Source: Lampris incognitus (taxonomy: Eukaryota > Chordata > Actinopteri > Lampriformes > Lampridae). Taken from it: a stretch of 64,000 nt of DNA. Each line of letters begins with the position of its first letter. The stretch's first letter is position 1. The notes under the pieces were generated by a model, which worked only from the letters and a program-made list of their open reading frames with translations, was not told the DNA's origin and did not search any database. The stretch lies in contig NC_079230.1 of assembly GCF_029633865.1 (NCBI RefSeq), positions 30,780,666 through 30,844,665 on the forward strand, in the 5' to 3' direction. Both the position numbers and the translations under genes were made by a program. Shown in pieces: positions 53,220 through 64,000 of this stretch.

Positions 53220-55185
53220 TTTAGTATGCAGGTGTCTCTGAGAACGAAGAATCACAACCACAAACACTTTGCACACATGAAATGATACGAAACATTGTTT
53301 CCCCAGCACACAGCAGTGCAACACAAAGACACATACACATCCCAGAACTACAAGAACACACATATACACACTAACACATATACACACACTAACACATATA
53401 TCCACACTAACACACATATCCACACTAACACATATATCCAAACTAACACATATATCCACACTAACACATATACTCACCAGCCACTTTATTAGGCGCACCT
53501 GTCCAACTGCTCGTTAATGCAAATTTCTAATCAGCCAATCACATGGCAGCAACTCAATGCATTTAGGCATGTAGACATGGTCAAGACGATCTGCTGCAGT
53601 TCAAACCGAGCATCAGAATGGGGAAGAAAGGTGATTTAAGTGACTTTGAACGTGGCATGGTTGTTGGTGCCAGACGGGCTGGTCTGAGTATTTCAGAAAC
53701 TGCTGATCTACTGGGATTTTCACGCACAACCATCTCTAGGGTTTACAGAGAATGGTCCGAAAAAGAGAAAATATCCAGTGAGCGGCAGTTCTGTGGGCGA
53801 AAATGCCTCGTTGATGCCAGAGGTCAGAGGAGAATGGCCAGACTGGTTCGAGCTGATAGAAAGGCAACAGTAACTCAAATAACCACTCATTACAACCGAG
53901 GTATGCAGAAGAGCATCTCTGAACGCACAACACGTCGAACCTTGAGGCAGATGGGCTACAGCAGCAGAAGACCACACCTCTCAGCACCCACTCCTGTCAG
54001 CTAAGAACAGGAAACTGAGGCTACAATTCGCACAGGCTCACCAAAATTGGACAATAGAAGATTGGAAAAACGTTGCCTGGTCTGATGAGTCTCGATTTCT
54101 GCTGCGACATTCGGATGGTAGGGTCAGAATTTGGCGTCAACAACATGAAAGCACGGATCCATCCTGCCTTGTATCAATGGTTCAGGCTGGTGGTGGTGGT
54201 GTAATGGTGTGGGGGATATTTTCTTGGCACACTTTGGGCCCCTTAGTACCCATTGAGCATCGTGTCAACGCCACAGCCTACCTGAGTATTGTTGCTGACC
54301 ATGTCCATCCCTTTATGACCACAGTGTTCCCATCTTCTGATGGCTACTTCCAGCAGGATAACGCGCCATGTCATAAAGCTCGAATCATCTCAGACTGGTT
54401 TCTTGAACATGACAATGAGTTCACTGTACTCAAATGGCCTCCACAGTCACCAGATCTCTATCCAATAGAGCACCTTTGGGATGTGGTGGACCGGGAGATT
54501 CACATCATGGATGTGCAGCCGACAAATCTGCAGCAACTGTGTGATGCTATCATGTCAATATGGACCAAACTCTCTGAGGAATGTTTCCAGCACCTTGTTG
54601 AATCTATGCCACGGAGGATTAAGGCAGTTCTGAAGGCAAAAGGGGGTCCAACCCGGTACTAGCAAGGTGTACCTAATAAAGTGGCCAGTGAGTGTATATC
54701 CAAACTAACACATATATCTAGACTAACACATATATCCACACTAACACATATATCCACACTAAAAAAAAAATCACTGTCCAGGGGAACGAACACCAGCCAA
54801 GATGACTGTCGGAATTACCGGTCAACATGGGCTAACAGTTAGCTATGCCTGCCCCGCTTCCATGTCCTGTCAGACCACCCTCGGTGTTTCCTCTTTGGGT
54901 GCAGCTCCAGTCAGGGCCGTGGTCCCCAGGCCCACAGAACGCAGCAGACCAAGCCCCCTCAGCCGATCAAACACTAGCTCTCCCAGCCATCAAACGAAGA
55001 CAAATTTAGACACAGACGTGGACAAAAACACTGCATGGGCGGTACTGGGTGAGGTCGCCGCACACGTGACTTCGTGCCGCCATCTTCCCACACTGGTACT
55101 GGGTGAGGCCGTTGCAAAAGTGAATTTGTGCTGCCATCTTCCCCACACTGGAAGGCTCAGCGGAAGAAAAAGGAGATTTTAACAA
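53220..55185 (-). repeat. repeat R10, antisense, split by a Tc1 element
   Basis: Left part 53220-53470 and right part 54697-55185 join into one antisense R10 copy: ACAAAGACA at the left; GAACGAACACCAGCCA, GTTAGCTATGCCTGCCCCGC and CCATCAAACGAAGACAAA at the right. The tail has become a minisatellite of ACTAACACATATATCCAC units, in which Tc1 landed. Confidence 0.75.
53471..54696 (+). mobile_element. Tc1/mariner transposon, nearly intact
   Basis: Inverted ends (TACTCACCAGCCACTTTATT at the left; AATAAAGTGGCCAGTGAGTG at the right) at TA targets in the minisatellite. The transposase begins MGKKGDLSDFERGMVVGARR (53618) with the helix-turn-helix SISETADLLGFSRTTISRV and runs to a stop at 54002-54004. 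A second frame to 54662 carries the DD34E core: WSDESRF, FQQDNAPCHKA and SPDLYPIEHLWD. One extra C in the CACCC near 53987 accounts for the frame change. All three catalytic acidic residues are present, so the element is dead by a single small frameshift and looks young. Confidence 0.93.
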
Positions 55186-55845
55186 CCCCGATGTGAGTGG
55201 ATGTGATACATACACCGTAACTGGCTCGGGGTCGGCATTCAAAAATGCTTAAATTCATTCATTAAACCAGTTATACCTGCCTCAGTGACGACACATCACA
55301 AGCATTAGTCGCTGTGCTCTCCCAGCTCCAAAACGGTTTCTCACAGACCCCTATCCCCGTCCGGGACCAGTATAAACCACCGAGTGTGTGCTAGTCCTGG
55401 GAAAATGCATCAACAATTTCCTGGAAAACTGGTTTTGCACAGTCTGCTGCACTTTTGACCTGGGTTGGGCAAAGTTTTCTGACCGATAATTTGATTGATA
55501 ATCTGATACGGGGTCTGAAATCCTTGAACCCGTTCCCGTTACCTGAGTGAACCATTTTGTCTGAAGACATTTGTAATCAAACGTAAAATCTCCCCTTTGT
55601 GTGGCTTGTCCAAGTGTACGTTCAAATGCATCTTGCAATATGGACGGTCCCGTCACTGTGTGGTGGCAAAACGTTCACCTGAGCTTAATATCATGGACGT
55701 CAGGATGGACGACATGGAAATAAAAAAACAAAAACCAAACAACAAGGGGGTAAATTGTAACAAAGCCTCTCTATGGGGAAGAACGGATTCAGAGGTCTTC
55801 CTACAGGTTTCAGAAAACAAGACCAGGGGCGCCCATATTGATAAT
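55186..55845. other. intergenic, nothing recognised
   Basis: Unique-looking sequence with scattered short frames only. Confidence 0.45.
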
Positions 55846-56215
55846 AATGGATTACATTGATACAGCGCTTTATCTAGACACCCAAAGTGCTTCACAGTGA
55901 AGGGGGTAACTCACCTCAAACACCACCAATGTGCAGCACCACCTGGGTGATGCACGGCAGCCGTTTTGCACCAGAACGCTCACCACACACCAGCTTGAGG
56001 CGGAGAGGGAGGAACCATTGAGCCAATCACACAGGGGGATGGTTAGGGGGCCAGATGGAGAGAGGCAGGCTGGGAGTTTTGCCAGGACACCGGGGACCCC
56101 CTACTCTTTGTGATAAGTGCCATGGGATCTTTAATGACCAGAGTGAGTCAGGAACTCGGTTTAACGTCTCACCTGAAGGACGGCGTCTCCTACAGCAGTG
56201 CCCCTGTCACTGGGG
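55846..56215 (+). repeat. common fish interspersed repeat (ATACAGCGCTTTATCTAG type)
   Basis: From TACAGCGCTTTATCTAGACA through GCTTCACAGTGAAGGGGGTA to CTGTCACTGGGG. The opening resembles the copy-B-specific insertion at 40625. Superfamily not assigned. Confidence 0.68.
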
Positions 56216-56224
56216 TATTTGGAT

Positions 56225-57398
56225 TGTTTGTTGTTAGAGGCCAAACGACAAACACTTTGCTCAGCCTCCCTGGGCAAGTCTACTCTAGGGTGGTGGAAAG
56301 GAGGCTCCGACCGATTGTTGAACCTCAGATCCAGGAGGAACAATGTGGATTCTGTCCTGGCCACCGTGGAACAATGGACCAACTCTTTACCCTTGTGGAA
56401 GTGCTGAGGGGGGCATGGGAGTTTGACCAGCCAGTCTACATGTATTTTGTGGACTCGGAAGAAGGCTTATGACCGTGTACCCCGGGACACTCTGTGGAGG
56501 GTACTGTGGGGGTATGGGGTACCGGGGCAGTTGCTACAAGCCTTCTGGTCCTTGTATAACCATAGTGAGAGCTGTGTCCGCATTCTTGGTACAAAGTCAG
56601 ACATGTTTTCAGTGGGTGTCGGACTCCACCAAGGTTGTCCATTGTCTCCAATTCTGTTTGTGATATTCATGGACAGGATCTCAAGGAGCAGCCAAGGTGA
56701 GGAGTGTGTCCGTTTTGGGAACCTCAGCATTGCATCTCTGCTCTTCGCAGATGATGTGGTTTTGTTGGCTTCATCAGAACGTGGCCTCCAGCGCACTGGG
56801 GCGGTTTGCAGCTGAGTGTGAAATGGCCGGGATGAGAGTCAGCACCTCCTAGTCTGAGGCCATGGTTCTCTACTGGAAAATGGTGGATTGCTCCCTACCG
56901 GTTGGGGATGAGTTGTTGTCTCGAGTGAAGGAGTTCAAATATCTCGGGGTCTTGTTCATGAGTGAGGGTAGGATGGAGCAGATTGACAGGCAGATTGGTG
57001 CAGCATCAGCAGTAATGCAGATGTTGTACTGGACCGTTGTGGTGAAGAAGGAGCTGAGCCGGAAGGCAAAGCTCTCAATTTACCAGTCAGTCTTCGTTCC
57101 AACCCTCACCTATGGTCATGAGCTTTGGGTAGTGACCGAAAGGGTGAGATCGTGGATACAAGCGGCTGAAATGAGTTTCCTCCGTAGGGTGTCTGGGCTC
57201 AGCCTTAGAGATAGGGTGAGGAGCTCAGACATCTGGAGGGAGCTTGGAGTAGAGCCGCTGCTCCTTCACGTCGAAAGGAGGCAGTTGAGGTGGTTCGAGC
57301 ATCTGATTAGGATGCCTCCTGGGCGCCTTCCTTTGGAGGTTTACCAGGCACAGCCAACTGGGAGGAGACCCCGGGGTAGACCCGGAACTCGCTGGATT
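56225..57398 (+). mobile_element. LINE (same family as 11038), RT part
   Basis: RT from YSRVVERRLRPIVEPQIQEE through KAYDRVPRDTLWRVLWGYG, GLHQGCPLSPILFVIFMDRI and ASLLFADDVVLLAS to the GRRPRGRPGTRW end. It has a frameshift near 56455, another near 56800 and a stop at 56850-56852. It keeps the RT segment that the 11038 copy lacks, and lacks the 5' part and the true 3' end. Confidence 0.88.
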
Positions 57399-58816
57399 TA
57401 ATAAATCATTATTCAATTTAGCTAATGTTTCATACATTCACCTGTCTTGTAATATCTTATTATCTTAAATGCTCTTAAATTGTTTTTGAGGTTGTATTTT
57501 TTTCTGCTTGTGATTGTTTTGAGTTGTTTGTTTCTAATGTTAGGTGCTGTGAGCTGCATTTCATGTATGAAAGTTGCTATATAAATAAAGTTTACAACAT
57601 TATTACTCATATATTATTATGTAATATATATTATATATAATGCATAGTATATACTATATACTACTGTATATATTATTATAATTATAATAAGATGGATATA
57701 GAACACATATTATATTATATAGATATTATATATACTATCAAATCACACGCACACACAGATATATTTATATAGTATATGTATATTACTCATCATTATTATC
57801 AAAAAAAAAGATCGATCCAATTTGTCAATTATAAATCGATGATTGGGTTTTGGCTTGTTCATACAAACAGATTACATACAGACATTTAACAAGTAGTTGT
57901 CAAGACTGTAGCTCTAAAATAAAACAGTCTCATCAGTCACTGACACTTCAGAGGAATATTAATATGACCGGCGCCTTAAGTGATGACTGGGGTGTTGGAG
58001 AATAAATCTATACGCTGACAATAATGGCTGCACAGTGTGTGGTGATGTAGGCTCGGTGATCAAAGGGAGCGCCACTAACTTGCCCTCCTGAAAAGCAGCT
58101 GGCCTGAAAGTTCTGCAGGCAGGAGGTCCGGGTGAGAGTGCTGTGTTGTTTCCACTCGATGGGAACGCCAGCGCCTCCGTGCACGTCTGCACCAACCGTC
58201 CACGCACGCCCAAGAACACACCGTCTGCTCTGCGGACTCACATGTGCATCTATCTGCATGTTTATTGAATTGGTAGCAATGTGCTCAGTGAATTATTCAT
58301 GTCATTTAAATTCAGTCAGCATCTTTAAAATGGTGCATAATCAAATCTCACACATGCCCCGTCACCCTTTGCCCTTTCTGTTGGGTACCAGCCAAGAAAA
58401 AAAAAAGAAGAAAAAAAAACACCACCACATAAATCACACAGCAATCCACATGACAAAATTGGCAGCGCCATGGCGATAAAATGACAGAACCGATTGCTTC
58501 TCGACGTCTTGCACGGTTCCGGGAGTTCTTGGGCGATCTCCTCCATCCAGCATCCAACACTGTCGTATGACGACTCTTGACCTGAGCTAACGTCTAAAGT
58601 CTTCATGAAGTGGGCGCCGTGGCTTCGGGGACTGGTTTTGCACAGGAAACAGCAGGCTGTGATCTCAGAGTAGTGTGAATACATTCTGAGATGTACTGTG
58701 AGCACTGCAGGAGCGGAGTCTTTACATAACACACGGCTATAAAGCACAGAATCTCTACATGGAAATACATGAAGCAGGTTCCTCTACACACTTCAAGAAT
58801 ATACCCTCAGTTTCTA
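57399..58816. other. AT-rich intergenic stretch
   Basis: 57400-57600 looks like an L2-style tail (GTTGCTATATAAATAAAG). 57600-57790 is very AT-rich (TATATA/TTATTA). The rest up to 58816 shows no gene; a lysine/asparagine run near 58396-58425 is low complexity. Confidence 0.5.
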
Positions 58817-59174
58817 CAGGGATGCACCGATATAACCTTTTTCAGCGCTGATACCGAGATCAAGTACGAATCTTAGTATTGATCGATACCGAGTACCAAT
58901 CCGACCCGTTACTTTTGCTGAACTGTGCAGACACAGACCGTGAGTTTGGAATCAATGGGAAAAATAAAAGAGACGGAAGCATTTTTTTTTCCTATCATCT
59001 AAGAAACACGGGCTTCCATGTCCCAAAACATACTAAATCCCACCACTTTGCTTTTATCCGACATGTTACGCGTGGCTTTTCTATTACACGTCTTGGGGAA
59101 AATCTCACGATACCAATACTACATTTTAGCCTGGTATCAGCCCGATACCCAACACCAGTATCGGTGCATCCCTG
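58817..59174. mobile_element. hAT-like MITE
   Basis: Begins CAGGGATGCACCGATATAAC and ends ATCGGTGCATCCCTG, with interior GATACCGAGATCAAGTACG and CCGATACCC repeats typical of a widespread fish hAT-type non-autonomous element. The target-site duplication is not clear. Confidence 0.78.
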
Positions 59175-59825
59175 CAGTGGAAGATCAGGAGCATTTTAAA
59201 TGTGTCCTCGTTTGTAATACCCATCATACTTGCTGCGGGCGCCATCATGTGGTGCTATAAAAACCACTACGTATAAAACGTCACTAAAATCACTGTAGTT
59301 TGTCTGACAATTACATAAACACTTTTAAGACATCGTGAAGACATTGGGCTTATTCAAATTATGACGTTGAGCTACTGCCACAGATGCCTCGGCTATAACA
59401 GGTGACCTAATGGCTCACAGCCCAGCTCGCTGCACACTACATACATGTCACGAAGAACAACCCAGCACTGAACAGACAGCTTCCAAATGAAGGCAATATG
59501 GGTTAGGACACACTTACAATGATCTTAGCCCACTTCAGGTAACCTCGAGTACTAAACATGAATATAGACAGAGGCATACATGTATATCTTCAAGACCAGC
59601 AGAATAAAGAAGCTTTTGAGTTTCCCCTAATCTGCACGAGTTTTATTGCCAACATTTCCTGTCACATGTATTCCCATATTGCTGATATATATATAGAAAA
59701 TGAAAGAAAGCGCCAGCTTACTTTCTTTCAGAATAAGCTATCAGCTGAGGAGTGTGATGCATTTGTCAACGCCTCTTCATGTCATTGCAGATTGACGTGC
59801 GTTTCTTGCAGCCCGTGTCAGATTG
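59175..59825 (-). other. bola2 3' UTR and flank
   Basis: Sequence beyond the bola2 stop. A minus-strand AATAAA lies at 59642-59647. No other feature seen. Confidence 0.5.
59642..59647 (-). terminator. poly(A) signal of bola2
   Basis: AATAAA on the minus strand, about 180 bases past the bola2 stop. Confidence 0.5.
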
Positions 59826-60877
59826 TCACTGTGGTTTGAGTTTCTCCCACTGCTCCGGTGTGAGGGTCTTCATTTCGAAGGCGTGGATCTCTTTCAGCTC
59901 TTCAGCTAAGCAGCTGTTCACCATCCTGACGAGGCAGAGAAAAAGGTTCGGTTCGGAAGGATTTTTCAGTCTGAATACAAACCCACAATGCGAAATTCAC
60001 CTGCGAGATTCCCCACACACTACGTACCTGTGTCTCTGTAAAAGAGGCTTGCCCTCAAACTGGGACGACACGACCAACACTTTGAAACTTGCCGCACATC
60101 TGTTGGGTGAGGTATCTTCGACGTCCTGTTAAGGGAAAGTTTAAATGTTGGTACAGTCCGGTGCCAGGTGACATGACCTTTCTCAGAGCACAACACTGAG
60201 GAGACCAAGGTTACCTCACGGTGGTACTTTATTAAAGCATCAGGGTGGTAACACGTTTTGCAGCAGTATGTCTTTTCCTCCCAGCACTGAGTATAGCAGC
60301 AAATTAATTCAGTTTCATTTGAAACAGTCTGCTTTCCAGTCAAGAAAACCATTACTTCCATCACACCCAGTAATTCCAGACCGGAGATGATGACATTACA
60401 TCCCACCCTATCTTTGGTTGATTTTGTCACCTCAGTTGACCGATGGACATTTAAAGCCACTTAAATGAAAGAATGCCAGAAAAGTTCACATTTATGAGCT
60501 CTTAAATCCTGACAAGCAAAAGGGATGCCATCAGCCCTGGGCATGCAGGCTATTTGGTCAGCTTTTTCATTCAAACAAGAATAAAGGGGAGTAATTTGAA
60601 ATATGCCGATTTCTGCAGAGAGGATGTGATTGGTTAATATAAGCAGTTTTTTTTATATAACAGGGCCCCACGTTGCTAAGTTACATCTCCTCTTCTGTTA
60701 AAGTCTAACGTTTATGTCTGGTGTTGTATACTGTCGTTACCTCACTGCAGCTCACGACAGCCTGTCTGCACTGGGGAAGCATGCGCTTCCAGCAGCAGCT
60801 AGCTAGCAACGTACCACATGGCTCGCTTCAAGCTCCTCGGTGAGCTTCTCGCGGATGTGCTGCGCCGTCACGGCCAT
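59826..60877 (-). CDS. bola2: BolA-like protein 2
   Basis: Cytosolic/nuclear partner of the monothiol glutaredoxin GLRX3 in [2Fe-2S] cluster handling. Exons on the minus strand: 60877-60815, 60125-60028 and 59925-59826, with GTACGT donors and CAG acceptors in phase. They give 86 residues, the family's usual length: MAVTAQHIREKLTEELEASH, then VEDTSPNRCAASFKVLVVSS, KPLLQRHRMVNSCLAEELKE and IHAFEMKTLTPEQW. The two residues known as cluster ligands in BOLA2 fall at Cys31 and His68 here. It is divergent from slx1b, as in human, where BOLA2 and SLX1 adjoin. Confidence 0.95.
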
Positions 60878-61399
60878 GCTAACTTGGACAGGGGAGCTCT
60901 TTGTTTCAAGCAAATCGGTCGTTCATGCAGACCGGGACGACTTTCGGTTCCGCTGCCAATAAAACACACACATATATATATATATAGTCCTGCGCAAGAG
61001 GGGACGGGTTCCGTTAACCAGGAGGGAATACGTCCAATCGTAAAACAGCACCCGCAAGTCTGGCCAATCTGAGAAGAGGAGGGCCGAACCTTTTTTTTGA
61101 AGTGGCCAATCACCAGAGGCGTTTGGGGGTCCTGACGACAAGGCGAACCCAACGATTTTTGCCTGAATAATAAAGATAAAGAGAAACTGTGCAATATGAG
61201 TTTATTCTCTTTGACATTATGAAATCACATTTCACGTAGTTACTGACGGTTTATTTTAACCATTATATTTAATTTGAGCATAGTTTCATGTTTGTTTGTC
61301 GTGAGATTGCCTCGGGCAGAGCGGCGGACAGGCCGCGCTGTTCCGCGTGACGGCGGCTAGCCGTTCACAGCTGTTAGCTTCGCCCCTGCGCTTTGTCAG

Positions 61400-61432
<33 letters not shown>

Positions 61433-61714
61433 CGTTTCAAACCGGCGTGTGAAGGGTCCATATACTTCCGTAACATTAGAGTAATTAAATTGTAATTATG
61501 TGTACATTTTAATTGTTTCTTAGGTTAACTTTAGTCTAACTTTTGCTAGCTTTCTCCAGCGGAGCTGTCTGTTTTGGGTTTGCCTAACGTACCTGTACGT
61601 GTTGGGTCAGCTGATGTGTGGCTATGAAAGGGACGTTATTAAGCGACATAAAGGGTATCTATCGGTTGTTAATGAGGAATTAATCTCTCGTTAGGTTGAC
61701 GGTTCCTTTAATGC
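60878..61714. promoter_or_regulatory. shared upstream region of bola2 and slx1b
   Basis: 837 bases between divergent start codons. It contains a (TA)n run near 60973-60985 and a (GT)n run at 61401-61430. The slx1b side has GC-rich sequence at 61315-61390. No TATA box is convincing. A bidirectional promoter is inferred from the layout only. Confidence 0.5.
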
Positions 61715-62925
61715 ATGATGGTAGTTGAGGTGGAGGGCTTTTTTGGCGTGTACATGTTGTACTGCACCAATCCTAAGTTTAAAGGTCGCGTCTACGTTGG
61801 GTTTACTGTCAACCCCGAGCGGCGGATAGTGCAACACAACGCCGGCCTGCGGAGAGGGGGCGCCAAGAGGACGAGTGGAAGAGGACCATGGTATTTTATC
61901 AGCTTTGACACTCTGCAACGTATATTACCCAATTTTCAAGATGCTTTATTTGTTACGTCTCATTATCCAAGTACAAGAGAGTGACATTCTTGTGTTTTGG
62001 CTTCTCAACACTGCAGCAACAACAATAATAAATAACAACAAAACAGAACAAAAAAAGCAGCAATAGATGCTTTTTGGAGGTGACCTATATGTTCATTTTT
62101 TTTTGCACACAGGGAGATGGTGCTGATCATCCATGGCTTCCCTTCAGATATTGCTGCCTTGAGGGTAAGTAAGATCCACAGCCGATACTGGAGTGTTATT
62201 GCAGGCTCAGCATAATTATCCCCCAGTCCCCCATCAGTGTTTGATTTTATTTGTCATGTCAGTTTGAATGGGCGTGGCAGCACCCTCACTCCTCCAGGCG
62301 CCTGTCTCACGTTTCTCTGCGCTCCAGAAAGGAGTCCAGCCTTCAGTTCCACTGGCGCGTTGTGTCAAATATGCTCCGTGTGCCACCGTGGAGCCGCCTG
62401 CCACTTACTGCTCGCTGGCTCAAACAACAGTATAGGATGGACTTTGAACCCACTTTGCAGCCACCGCTGCACATCCCAATAGCTTTTGGAAGCGTCAGAG
62501 CAAAGAAGCAACTGCAGCCACAGCCTCCGTCTATGGAGGAAGAAGGGCGAGAAATGGGATTGGAGAGGTGTTCGCTCTGTCAAGGGCCTGTCAAGGTAGT
62601 CAAATGTCTTCGACGTCACTCTGTAACTTAGGTTGAAAACACCTGACATTGATATTAACTTCTTTAGAAGTGAAGATGCTTGGCTTGTATACTACTAAAG
62701 ATCGTTTCTTTACAGCCTGTGGAAAAGCTGACATGCTTCCACTCATCCTGTCGCATGACCAGTCATCTGATATGCTTAGCCAAGCACTTTCTCAAGGCTG
62801 AGCCCTCCTACCTCCTTCCTGTTGAGGGGGAATGTCCAGTCTGTCATCAGTCTTTGCTGTGGGGGAGCCTGATCCGTCATAAAAATGGTTGCTTTGAAGA
62901 AGAGATCGCAAGCTCGTCCTCCCAA
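61715..62925 (+). CDS. slx1b: SLX1 structure-specific endonuclease subunit (last exon outside)
   Basis: Catalytic subunit of the SLX1-SLX4 nuclease that cuts flaps and Holliday junctions in the nucleus. Exons 61715-61890, 62113-62164, 62263-62595 and 62716-62925 join in phase to 257 residues; a GT donor at 62926 leads to a final exon beyond 64000 (human SLX1 has 275 residues). The GIY-YIG nuclease domain spans residues 10-90: [56 protein letters not shown] with the catalytic Glu. The C-terminal RING-like zinc finger has CSLC...[15 protein letters not shown]...[11 protein letters not shown]. The start is the MM at 61715; an overlapping out-of-frame ATG at 61711 gives a 5-codon upstream frame. 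Confidence 0.95.
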
Positions 62926-64000
62926 GTGAGTGTGTGTGAGTGTGTGTATGTACTGTGTGTTTGGGGCGGTTGTATGTATCATGGTGGTATAGGGATGTTT
63001 CTAAAGTAGTCAAAAGGTAAAGGCAGTTTATGTTCATTTGACTTTTAGATATTCATCTCATCCAAAACATTACTTTGCATAAATTTCAGGCCCCCAAAAA
63101 CATATTGTAACACAGCAGAATTTGCACAAAGGCATGAGGGTGGACACATTTTATAGCCATTGTCCATTAAACAAGACAAGTTCTGAGTGCTGAAGTTAAG
63201 GGATGCATTTGTTGCCAGGTGTATGTTATGCGATTTCTTTACAAAAGAAATAACTTTATACAAAAAAGCACATGAAACCAACATGCCCCCTAGTTGTACC
63301 TCACACTCATTCCCTTAAAGAGTTTATATGAGGCCTAGTAGCAGTAATGGAACCAAGTCACAAGTAAGTCTCAAGTCTTAGCATTAGAGTCTCAAGTCAA
63401 AACATGTCAAAATATAGTCCCAAAAAACAGTTCCATATAAAGTCTCAAGTCAAAACTGACAAATCCCAAGTCGCAAGTCCTAAACGTCCTCAACTTTTGA
63501 GTTTCAAGTCCTATACAAGTCATTATGCGGTCTTCATCAAATATAATGCCAAGTCATCATTTTAACAACAGAGTAACAGTTGATATACTAAATTCACATG
63601 AGTCATGAATGCGTTTTTAAAATTTGTATTTATGACGGATTGATTCAAAGTGCTGGAGCCTGTCAGCGGTTTGGATAATGAATGGATGGATGGATGGATG
63701 ATTCGAAGTGGATCTGCAATTATGGAAATGAAGAGTTGATTGGATGCACACTTTCTGAAAGCATTTTATCTCTGGGCTTGGAGAGGATATCAAGTCTTCC
63801 AAGTCAGAAGGCTCAGGTCCAGGCAAAGTCATGAGTCATTAATGTTCAAGTCAAGTCGAGTTGCAAGTCTTTTTCAGTCCAAAGTCATCAAATTTGTGAC
63901 TTGACCAAAAAATTGACAAATATTCTTCATAATCTAATATGTTATAAAATACAATTACATATTTTTCAAATGTGTCAAAATAAACTACATAATATCGGTG
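62926..64000. other. slx1b intron to window end
   Basis: Contains a short (TG)n run at the donor. At about 63350-63905 there is a repeat rich in AAGTCTCAAGTC words, with inverted ends AAGTCACAA and TTGTGACTT, probably a MITE. A SINE-B tail piece (CTGGAGCCTGTCAGCGG, ATGGATGGATGG) lies at about 63650-63700 inside it. The last slx1b exon is not seen. Confidence 0.5.
63352..63902. mobile_element. AAGTC-rich MITE-like element
   Basis: Many AAGTC and GACTTG words, inverted ends CCAAGTCACAA / TTGTGACTTG, and no coding sequence. The family assignment is tentative. Confidence 0.5.

Noticed and set aside
53121-53498. Frames rich in CVSVDIC and HTNTYIHTN repeats
   Set aside because: They come from the ACTAACACATATATCCAC minisatellite tail of repeat R10.
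62926-64000. The last slx1b exon
   Set aside because: No acceptor followed by the expected acidic His-Trp-Thr-type ending is visible. It is presumably beyond the window.

Overview
The window is nuclear DNA from a ray-finned (teleost-type) fish. Its genes have short vertebrate exons with GT/AG introns, the protein sequences are vertebrate (muscle-type glycogen phosphorylase, COX8, ETS1/2, BOLA2, SLX1), and the intervening DNA is packed with fish-style tRNA-derived SINEs, RTE/L2/Rex1/L1 LINEs, hAT-like MITEs, a Tc1 transposon and Ty3-type LTR remnants. There is no prokaryotic gene, CRISPR array or operon. I do not name a species.

Layout. 1-3540 is a 40-bp minisatellite, probably inside an intron of the phosphorylase gene. 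4544-16790 (+) holds the last 11 exons of a muscle-type glycogen phosphorylase (pygm), whose introns are filled with SINEs, one LINE and a hAT-like element carrying two SINEs. 18128-19116 (+) is a two-exon cox8 gene, 290 bp beyond the pygm poly(A) signals; its intron carries a fold-back element that encloses a miniature LTR element. 19374-25080 is repeat-rich: a 21-bp minisatellite, a decayed multi-copy fish gene on the minus strand, RTE and L2 LINEs, a clean solo LTR and a MITE. 25500-28885 (+) and 38000-41620 (+) are two intact tandem copies of a three-exon C2H2 zinc-finger gene, 12.5 kb apart, separated by a graveyard of nested LINEs, SINEs and LTR fragments. 43261-50845 (+) is an eight-exon ETS1/ETS2-subfamily transcription factor. 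51900-59200 is minisatellite, a nearly intact Tc1 element, a LINE and a MITE. 59826-60877 (-) is bola2 and 61715-62925 (+) is slx1b, divergent with an 837-bp shared upstream region; the last slx1b exon lies beyond the window.

The genes are not an operon. They are syntenic neighbours: PYGM and COX8A are both on human 11q13, and BOLA2 adjoins SLX1 at human 16p11.2. pygm acts in glycogen breakdown, cox8 in respiration, bola2 in Fe-S/glutaredoxin chemistry and slx1b in Holliday-junction and flap cleavage. The two zinc-finger proteins and the ETS factor are nuclear DNA-binding proteins.

The most interesting signals are: (i) a probable gene-conversion tract covering exon 1 of the zinc-finger pair while exons 2-3 diverge, including at base-contact positions; (ii) a LINE whose target-site duplication copied that gene's splice donor, next to an intronic array full of donor-like motifs; (iii) a MITE whose empty site is preserved in the paralogue; (iv) a TRIM-like LTR pair with a tRNA-like domain in the LTR; and (v) a divergent ETS1/2-like gene that may be a third vertebrate member. 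Coordinates and splice sites were read by eye, with no database search.
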